Origin: Thermotogota bacterium
Lineage (GTDB): Bacteria; Thermotogota; Thermotogae; Thermotogales; Thermotogaceae
Direction of reading: 5' to 3'
NCBI GenBank assembly: GCA_030550515.1
Contig: JAUQPE010000026.1
Coordinates: forward strand, 1-48,801
DNA: 48,801 nucleotides
Each line of letters begins with the position of its first letter. Position 1 is the first letter of the stretch. Both the position numbers and the translations under genes were made by a program. Below, one piece after another: positions 43,521-48,801 of this stretch. The notes below the pieces were generated by a model. That model worked only from the letters and a program-made list of their open reading frames with translations, was not told the origin of the DNA and ran no database searches.

Positions 43521-43597
43521 GTGCCCGTAGCTCAGTTGGATAGAGCGCCAGACTGCGGATCTGGAGGTTGGGGGTTCGAATCCCCCCGGGCACGCCA
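43521..43597 (+). tRNA. tRNA-Arg (GCG)
   Basis: 77 bases with encoded CCA. Acceptor GTGCCCG/CGGGCAC, anticodon loop CTGCGGA in stem CCAGA/TCTGG gives GCG. Most bacteria use an ACG (inosine) anticodon for CGU/CGC instead. Eleven bases after tRNA-Ser and transcribed with it; the T-run at 43513-43518 between them has no hairpin of its own. The reverse strand carries the end of the phosphatase gene. Confidence 0.94.
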
Positions 43598-44413
43598 GCT
43601 TGCGTTTTTCACGCTCAAGAGTTCGTAAGCGATACCGTACCTGTACCCTTTCGTGCTGACGGTCATCTCGCCGCCATATTCTTCCAACAACGAAAGCGCC
43701 ACGATCGCGCCCGCAAGGAGGGTCTTTTCCCTACCTTTTGGTAGAAAGGATAGAGAAGAGAGCGCTTCGTAATCCATCGTGCGTATCTCGTCAACGATGC
43801 TCCAGACGTCGTCGTGAGACAACTTCATTCCATGAATCCTGTCGAGGTTCCACTCTTTCAGGAGATAGGCGCACAAGGTTACAAAACTTCCCCCTATTCC
43901 AAACAGATGTCTCTTCCTCACTTTCGGGAGCTTTTCACGAATGAAAGTCACGATCTCTTCCAGGGAACCTTTGAAGGGATGATTTATGTGGAAAAGTTTG
44001 TTCAAAACGTGTGTACCAAGCTCCAAACTCACGAAACCATTCTCCCAACAGAGCTCGAGACTCCCTCCACCGAGGTCCGCAACCAATGCTTCTCTCACGC
44101 AAAAATCCCTCACAACTGAAAGGTAAGAATAACGCGCTTCCTCCTCTTCCGAGATGATCCTACCTCTTCCCTTCGTAATCTTCTGGAACAACTCTGGGTT
44201 CTTCCTGAAGAAGGCCGTACCGAAGATGTGTAAGGGTATGCGGTACAACTTCGCCAACCTTTCGATTTCCTCAAAGGTAGCGAGGGCTCTGTCAAAATTT
44301 GTTGAATCACCGGCGATTCCCACCTCGTAGACCCTTTCGTACACACCTTTCCCGTCCTTGGAAACGACGAGGAAGATGAAGGAATTGCTTCCCATGTCGA
44401 GTATGGCAATCAC
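43532..44413 (-). CDS. Ppx/GppA-family phosphatase
   Basis: Exopolyphosphatase/guanosine-pentaphosphatase-type protein with the ASKHA fold. Phosphate-1 loop ILDMGSNSF at residues 4-12, phosphate-2 loop [11 protein letters not shown] near 112, and IGGSFVT near 180. About 275 residues are family-like, the short form; no HD domain. The frame continues about 20 codons beyond [10 protein letters not shown] through the antisense strand of tRNA-Arg before a stop, giving a tail ([18 protein letters not shown]) that is a familiar artefact of antisense tRNA. GTG start behind GAGGTGATCG. Substrate (polyphosphate or pppGpp) unknown; rel in the same window makes the latter interesting. Confidence 0.85.
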   Translation of the reverse strand: MIAILDMGSNSFIFLVVSKDGKGVYERVYEVGIAGDSTNFDRALATFEEIERLAKLYRIPLHIFGTAFFRKNPELFQKITKGRGRIISEEEEARYSYLSVVRDFCVREALVADLGGGSLELCWENGFVSLELGTHVLNKLFHINHPFKGSLEEIVTFIREKLPKVRKRHLFGIGGSFVTLCAYLLKEWNLDRIHGMKLSHDDVWSIVDEIRTMDYEALSSLSFLPKGREKTLLAGAIVALSLLEEYGGEMTVSTKGYRYGIAYELLSVKNASWRARGDSNPQPPDPQSGALSN

Positions 44414-44439
44414 TTTTCGATCACCTCATTCGACAGCAC

Positions 44440-45432
44440 TTAAGTGCTCTCCCTCACCACCAGTTCCACGTCCAGCACCACTTGTTTTGGTTCTTCTCTT
44501 ATTCCCAAGAGCCGTTCGTAGAGCATCTCGAAGGCGATTACTCCTTCCAAGTACTTGTCTATTCTCACTGTTGTGAGTGTAGGGTGAACGAACTCCGCAT
44601 AAGGTATGTCATCATAACCGACGATAGCCACGTCTTCTGGAACCTTTTTCCCAAGGACTCTCAAAGCTTTCAAAGCAGCGATAGCGAACACATCGTTGAA
44701 ACAGAATATAGCATCGTAATCCAGATTCCTGAGTTCCATTATCTTGTTGAAAGCTGATTCGTACCCTTCTTCTATTTCAACCATGTAGTAAGGCTCCATT
44801 CCGAACTCTCTCAACGCCTTCACGTAGCCGCTGTGACGCATCTGAGCAACCGACTTGTACATGTATCCGTTGAGCATAAGGATCCTTTTCCTACCTTTCT
44901 CCAGGAGATGTTTCGTAGCCAAATAACCTCCTTTGAAATCGTCGGAGTACACCTCGTCGAGTACGACGTTTTCGAAATGGACACCCAAAATGACAAAAGG
45001 GAAGTTGAGTTTTAGGAGTTGATCAATGTCTTCACTCTCAAACTGCGTTGGAGAAATTATGATTCCGTCAACACGCTTTTTAATGAGTGTTTCCACAGCT
45101 TGCTTTTCTCTTATATAGTCTCTCTCAGTGTTCATGAGAACAACCTGATAACCGTATTTTCTTGCAGTGGCTTCAATACCTTTGAAGACCTCTGCGTAGA
45201 ACGGGTTAGAACTATCTTCAAATATGACGCCGATAGTTTTGGTGGCGCCACTTCTGAAAGCGATCGCTCCGGTGTTCTTTATGTAGCCAAGCTCTCTTGC
45301 CACTCTCAGCACTTTCTCTCTCGTCTCTTGGCTCACATCTGGTTTGTTGTTCAGAGCCCTGGAGACTGTATTTATGGAAACGCCAGCTTTCTCGGCTATG
45401 TCTCTTATGGTCACAAATTTTTTCTTTCTCAA
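44440..45432 (-). CDS. LacI-family transcriptional repressor
   Basis: N-terminal helix-turn-helix TIRDIAEKAGVSINTVSRALNN (residues 8-29) with the hinge helix near residue 50, then a periplasmic-binding-type effector domain (IGVIFEDSSNPFYAEVFKG ... GIIISPTQ ... AIVGYDDIPYAEFVHPTLTTVRID). 330 residues, full length. TTG start eight bases after GGGAGGG; an ATG nearby is in another frame. It ends the sugar-transport operon and most likely binds the palindrome in front of that operon. The stop codon lies in a 14-base palindrome (AGCACTTAAGTGCT). Confidence 0.92.
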   Translation of the reverse strand: MRKKKFVTIRDIAEKAGVSINTVSRALNNKPDVSQETREKVLRVARELGYIKNTGAIAFRSGATKTIGVIFEDSSNPFYAEVFKGIEATARKYGYQVVLMNTERDYIREKQAVETLIKKRVDGIIISPTQFESEDIDQLLKLNFPFVILGVHFENVVLDEVYSDDFKGGYLATKHLLEKGRKRILMLNGYMYKSVAQMRHSGYVKALREFGMEPYYMVEIEEGYESAFNKIMELRNLDYDAIFCFNDVFAIAALKALRVLGKKVPEDVAIVGYDDIPYAEFVHPTLTTVRIDKYLEGVIAFEMLYERLLGIREEPKQVVLDVELVVREST

Positions 45433-45484
45433 GATTCATACCCTCCCCCACTCGCTTTTGAAGAAATGTTATCTCACCTTAATG

Positions 45485-46324
45485 TTATCCTTTGATTCCC
45501 CCAAATGTTAAACCCCTTATGAAGTACCTCTGGAACACGAGAAATACCACAACTGGAACAGAGGCGACCAAAAGACTTCCGGCTGCTATGATGTTCCAAC
45601 TGCTTATCCACTGACCCTGAAACGCTGTGAGACCGATCGTTACAGTCTTCTTAACATCGCTTTGGAGTAAGATCAGAGACCACAAGTAATCGTTCCATAT
45701 CCACGTGAATTCGAGTATCGCAAGGGCTGCCATGGCTGGTTTCATAAGTGGCATGATGATCTTTGCGTATATTGTGAAAGCACCTGCCCCATCGATTCTG
45801 GCAGCATCAAATAGACTAGAAGGTATAGTGATCATGAAGTTTCTCAAAAAGAACGTGCAAAAACCAAGTTGAAAAGCGATGTGAAACAAGATCACACCCG
45901 TCAACGTGTCGTACAAGCCCGTCATTACTGAGAACTTGTAAACTGGTATCAAGAGCATTTGGAAGGGGATAAGCATGCCAGCTACGAACATCATCAAGAT
46001 TGGTTTTTTCATTTTAAAATCGTACCACGAGAGTGCGAAAGCTGCGAGACTGGATAAAAACAGAGTACCTGAAACGGATATCGAAGTCACCCAAAGGGTG
46101 TTGATGAAATACCTTCCCATCTTACCCTCTTTCCATGCAACTTTGAAATTTTCAAAAGTCCACGTACGTGGCGGTGCCCAAAAATTCCTGAGCATGAAAA
46201 TCTCGTCTATCGTTTTGAAAGCTGTGAATATGGCTACCAAAAAAGGTATCATCCACAAAACAACAATGAAAGTGCAGAAAACATAGAAAAGAAGTGCAAA
46301 AAGCCATTTTTTCCTTGATATCAT
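45485..46324 (-). CDS. Sugar ABC transporter permease (MalG type)
   Basis: Membrane subunit of a CUT1 importer. 279 residues, six membrane helices; the ATPase-contacting EAA loop is IPSSLFDAARIDGAGAFTIYAKIIMPLMKPAMAALAI near residue 185. Typical MalG ending (FQRYFIRGLTFGGIKG). Start overlaps the stop of the MalF-type gene by four bases. Confidence 0.93.
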   Translation of the reverse strand: MISRKKWLFALLFYVFCTFIVVLWMIPFLVAIFTAFKTIDEIFMLRNFWAPPRTWTFENFKVAWKEGKMGRYFINTLWVTSISVSGTLFLSSLAAFALSWYDFKMKKPILMMFVAGMLIPFQMLLIPVYKFSVMTGLYDTLTGVILFHIAFQLGFCTFFLRNFMITIPSSLFDAARIDGAGAFTIYAKIIMPLMKPAMAALAILEFTWIWNDYLWSLILLQSDVKKTVTIGLTAFQGQWISSWNIIAAGSLLVASVPVVVFLVFQRYFIRGLTFGGIKG

Positions 46325-47190
46325 ACTTCTCTTTCCTCCTTTTTCATAACGTTTAAAACGTAGATCAAAATGAAGATCAGAGTGACCAGAAATTGAATCA
46401 CCGAGATGGCTGCTCCGTAACCCATCCTATAGTTGTGAAAGGCTTGTATGTACATGTAGTTGGCCATGACACTGGAGGAGTAAAACGGTCCTCCCCGTGT
46501 CATCACGTAGACAATATCGAAAGCTCGAAGAGAATCTATTACATTCACTGTTACAGCCACCACCATGGCAGGTCTGAGTTCTGGAAGAACAACGTACCAA
46601 AATCTTTGGAGGGCGTTTGCACCATCCACCATCGCAGCTTCCACACGGTCCCTATTCACGTTCTGCAATCCCGCCAGAAACAAAACCATAGCGTATGGAA
46701 TCTGTCGCCAGAGAGCTGCCCATATGAGAGAATACGTAACCACCTTAGGATCACTCAACCAAGATTTTGCGAAATTACTGAGACCTATCCAACGTAGAAA
46801 CGTGTTCACAACACCACCAGTGGGTTCGAGGATCCAAGACCAGATTTGCCCTATAACCACAAAGGAAAGAGCCATGGGAAGGTACACCAAAGTTTTGTAC
46901 ACTCGATGACCTGGGAACCTTTGATCCATAAGCAGCGCAAAGAGTAGGCCAAGAGGTATGGAGAGAAGAACAAATCCCACCATCCACTTCAAATTGTTGA
47001 TGAATGAAAGCAAAAAGTAACGATCCCTGAAAAGTTGAACGTAATTCTGCAATCCAACAAACCTCATTTTCGTCATACCATCCCACCTGGTGAAACTGAC
47101 GATCACGGTGTGAAAGATCGGGAACAAAACCCACACGATGTACATGGCGAGTGGACCTATCAAGAACAAGTATGGGGTGATCTTTTTCAT
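46321..47190 (-). CDS. Sugar ABC transporter permease (MalF type)
   Basis: Partner permease. 289 residues from the ATG at 47190, which follows GGAGGCGATC; the longer frame upstream runs through the terminator-like hairpin and is not used. Has YLFLIGPLAMYIVWVLFPIF as first helix, SFTRWDG, and the EAA loop VNRDRVEAAMVDGANALQRFWYVVLPEL near residue 190. Short MalF form, without a large periplasmic loop. Confidence 0.93.
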   Translation of the reverse strand: MKKITPYLFLIGPLAMYIVWVLFPIFHTVIVSFTRWDGMTKMRFVGLQNYVQLFRDRYFLLSFINNLKWMVGFVLLSIPLGLLFALLMDQRFPGHRVYKTLVYLPMALSFVVIGQIWSWILEPTGGVVNTFLRWIGLSNFAKSWLSDPKVVTYSLIWAALWRQIPYAMVLFLAGLQNVNRDRVEAAMVDGANALQRFWYVVLPELRPAMVVAVTVNVIDSLRAFDIVYVMTRGGPFYSSSVMANYMYIQAFHNYRMGYGAAISVIQFLVTLIFILIYVLNVMKKEEREV

Positions 47191-47205
47191 ACGATCGCCT
47201 CCTTC

Positions 47206-47236
47206 AAAAAAACTCCACGGGCAAAGGCCCGTGGAG
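47206..47236 (-). terminator. Intra-operon terminator/attenuator after the binding-protein gene
   Basis: On the minus strand a ten-base perfect stem CTCCACGGGC / GCCCGTGGAG with a four-base loop is followed directly by seven T residues. It sits 29 bases after the binding-protein stop and 16 bases before the permease start, so it should limit permease transcription. Confidence 0.85.
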
Positions 47237-47264
47237 CAAAGTTCCATTCCCCAATGTATCTCAT

Positions 47265-48494
47265 CTATTTACCGTATATCCTCTTTCTCTCGCTCTCAAG
47301 TCTCCTTAGAATATCGTTGATTTTTGCTGGATTGTGCATGAATTCCACAAAACCGTTCATACCAACTTCAGCCATTTCTGGATTGCTATCCCTGTCGTAG
47401 AATTGTGTGACACCGGCAGATTCGAGAACCATGTTCAATCCTTTCCTGGCATGCTCATCTGGTGGGGCAACATGGACGTTGGCCGCCAATCTTCCCAGAT
47501 CCTTTGCGAACTTTTCCTGAGCTTCCTTTGAGGCTATGAACTTGAGGAAGGCGATAGCACCCTTCTTGTTCGGTGCGTTCGCTGGTACCATGAAACCATC
47601 GATAGGTGTTTCTTCGTACAAGGGTACCGACGGATCTATGATTGGGAATCTGAAGAAATCTAGATCATCCTTCACTTCCGCCGGGGCTACATCCTTTATG
47701 AATTGACCTATGTAATACATACCAGCCTGTCCTCTGAACAGGAAAGTTGCCGCTTCTTGCCATTCGTAAGAAGAATGGTTGGGCAAGAAATAATCCCTTT
47801 CAACCAGTACTCGCCAATAATCGAAAACTTTGACTACCCTTGGATCGGTGTAGGGAACCTCTCCAGCCGTCAAAGATATGTGGAAGTCCAAACCATTGAT
47901 CCTGAGGTTCAGGATGTCGAACCATCCCGCTGCGGTCCAAGGGAACTTCGTCCCTATGGCGATGGGGACGATGCCGTTCTTCTTCAAAGTCTCGCAAACC
48001 TGAAGGAATTCATCCCAAGTTTTTGGAGGTTTGATCCCAAGTTTTTCGAAGACGGATTTTCTGTAATACACCCCCCACCAGTACCAACTTTGAGGAATGA
48101 AGTATATTTTGCCTTTGTAAGAACACGTACTCTTGAAAGACGCTGGGAAGTAATCTTCCCATTTGCTACCCGCAAAAACTTCTTCTACCGGCACGATCAA
48201 ACCCATTTCCGCGAAGTACCTCATTCTCTCTCCCGCAAACCATGTCACGACATCTGCAGTTCCTTTCGGTGACGCGAGCCACGTTCTCAGGAGAACCTTG
48301 AAATCTTCGTGCGCAAAGGTGTTGATGACAACTTTGTACTCTGGGTATTTCTGCTCGAACATCTTCACTAACTCTTCTAGCGCTTTTCTGGGAGCAGGGT
48401 CAGACATATAGCTGTTGATGACAACTCTTTCCTTGCCGAAAGCGAAAGAAGCCACGACGAGTATCAAAAGAAGGAAAAACCTAAACCCACGCAT
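47265..48494 (-). CDS. Extracellular sugar-binding protein, family 1 (MalE/UgpB type)
   Basis: Periplasmic receptor of the CUT1 importer. Signal peptide at residues 1-22 ([17 protein letters not shown]). Family 1 patterns follow: [78 protein letters not shown], and a C-terminal [16 protein letters not shown]. About 409 residues. The ATG at 48494 behind GGGGGGTG gives the normal signal peptide; an in-frame ATG upstream lies before the operator and is not credible. Sugar not predictable. Confidence 0.92.
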   Translation of the reverse strand: MRGFRFFLLLILVVASFAFGKERVVINSYMSDPAPRKALEELVKMFEQKYPEYKVVINTFAHEDFKVLLRTWLASPKGTADVVTWFAGERMRYFAEMGLIVPVEEVFAGSKWEDYFPASFKSTCSYKGKIYFIPQSWYWWGVYYRKSVFEKLGIKPPKTWDEFLQVCETLKKNGIVPIAIGTKFPWTAAGWFDILNLRINGLDFHISLTAGEVPYTDPRVVKVFDYWRVLVERDYFLPNHSSYEWQEAATFLFRGQAGMYYIGQFIKDVAPAEVKDDLDFFRFPIIDPSVPLYEETPIDGFMVPANAPNKKGAIAFLKFIASKEAQEKFAKDLGRLAANVHVAPPDEHARKGLNMVLESAGVTQFYDRDSNPEMAEVGMNGFVEFMHNPAKINDILRRLESERKRIYGK

Positions 48495-48518
48495 AAGAGC
48501 ACCCCCCAGTAAAATTAT

Positions 48519-48532
48519 CGGTAACGTTACCG
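48519..48532. promoter_or_regulatory. LacI-family operator
   Basis: Perfect 14-base palindrome CGGTAACGTTACCG with a central CG, the form recognised by LacI-type repressors. It lies about 11-24 bases downstream of the expected transcription start of the binding-protein gene, a position that blocks initiation or elongation. Binding by the repressor at 44440 is inferred from linkage. Confidence 0.85.
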
Positions 48533-48549
48533 GAAAAGTCTCCATGAGA

Positions 48550-48578
48550 AGTTTACCAAAAAGAGATTATTTTGTCAA
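48550..48578 (-). promoter_or_regulatory. Promoter of the MalEFG/LacI operon
   Basis: Minus strand: perfect TTGACA (48578-48573), 17-base spacer, TAAACT (48555-48550). The start site near 48543 is followed by the operator and then the ribosome binding site of the binding-protein gene. Confidence 0.75.
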
Positions 48579-48693
48579 GTTTCAGGGGACGGTTGTTAAC
48601 ATTAATCTTGAGAAGCAATCAGATCGTACAAGATTCAAAGTTGTAAAATTGATGAACAGGGAAAACCCTAGCATAGGTGGGGAGGTGAAATCC

Positions 48694-48801
48694 TTGTCGG
48701 TTCAATTCGAAGTGGTTGATGTGCCGATTCCCGAAAGGTCAAACGTCATCATAGGACACGCACACTTCATAAAGACCGTTGAGGATCTGTACGAGGTGCT
48801 C
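48694..48801 (+). CDS. Adenosine-specific kinase family protein (PF04008), N-terminal part
   Basis: Cut by the window edge after 36 codons. The start [32 protein letters not shown] matches, from memory, the highly conserved N-terminus of the small adenosine-specific kinase family (about 160 residues) found in archaea and Thermotogales. TTG start six bases after GGGGAGGTGA; the in-frame GTG at 48685 is part of that site. No convincing promoter is seen in the 115 bases before it. Confidence 0.65.
   Translation, partial: MSVQFEVVDVPIPERSNVIIGHAHFIKTVEDLYEVL

Noticed and set aside
44435-44448. Perfect palindrome AGCACTTAAGTGCT as a second LacI operator
   Set aside because: It differs from the operator at 48519, and lies over the stop codon of the repressor gene, so it more likely belongs to transcript-end structure or is chance.
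48600-48693. Promoter for the adenosine-kinase-type gene (TTGAGA at 48608 and TAAAAT at 48644)
   Set aside because: The spacing between the two elements is about 30 bases and no better pair was found.

Overview
The window looks like a chromosomal segment of a hyperthermophilic or thermophilic member of the Thermotogales (Thermotoga or Pseudothermotoga type). The evidence is a type-A RNase P RNA closely resembling the one I remember from T. maritima, a TrmI/CtpA/coaD/thrS/uridine-kinase gene order that parallels T. maritima as I recall it, many GTG and TTG starts behind strong GGAGGTGA-type ribosome binding sites, and very tight operons with 1-4 base overlaps. I see no prophage, insertion sequence or CRISPR array. 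These assignments come from reading the sequence and family knowledge, not from a database search.

Layout. (1) 1-6778: an oligopeptide-type ABC transporter operon (ATPase, family 5 binding protein, two permeases), followed without a gap by a small sigma-70-family factor and a membrane-anchored protein, closed by a terminator. (2) 6961-9826: an unknown 192-residue protein paired with a YhaN/SMC-like ATPase that carries internal membrane segments. (3) 9920-15433: an AllA-family protein, then a ribose-type sugar ABC transporter (binding protein, double ATPase, two permeases). (4) 15499-15676: initiator tRNA on the minus strand with its own promoter and terminator. (5) 15832-18472: four genes for exported proteins, including a free-standing secretin C-terminal module and a separate secretin N-domain protein. 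(6) 18604-19775: a DMT-family transporter and rnpB. (7) 19809-29324: a compact plus-strand operon (rel, dtd, queH, unknown, anti-sigma-type ATPase, trmFO, fapA-like, manA-like, metallophosphoesterase, unknown). (8) 29292-40893: a 13-gene minus-strand operon convergent with it (from the promoter: ThrRS-like/uridine kinase fusion, AMIN/amidase-like protein, GerMN protein, trmI, ctpA, two small membrane proteins, glycosyltransferase, DUF3307 protein, Ser/Thr-type phosphatase, coaD, thrS, HD-GYP). (9) 40906-43597: tRNA-Gln, a GH4 glycosidase, spoVS, a four-tRNA operon, and a tRNA-Ser/tRNA-Arg pair. (10) 43532-48578: a Ppx/GppA-type phosphatase whose end runs antisense through tRNA-Arg, and a MalEFG-type sugar transporter with its LacI repressor and a perfect palindromic operator. 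(11) The start of a probable PF04008 (adenosine-specific kinase) gene leaves the window on the right.

How it fits together. Three unrelated ABC importers (peptide, ribose-type, maltose-type) and a GH4 glycosidase point to a fermentative, peptide- and saccharide-using heterotroph. The two long operons mix translation and tRNA quality functions (Rel, Dtd, QueH, TrmFO, TrmI, ThrRS, RNase P) with envelope and signalling functions (CtpA, GerMN, amidase-like, glycosyltransferase, FapA-like, HD-GYP, anti-sigma-type ATPase). The most promising candidate for an undescribed system is the split-secretin cluster at 15832-18472, followed by the YhaN-like ATPase with its unrecognised partner and the catalytically empty amidase-like/GerMN pair.
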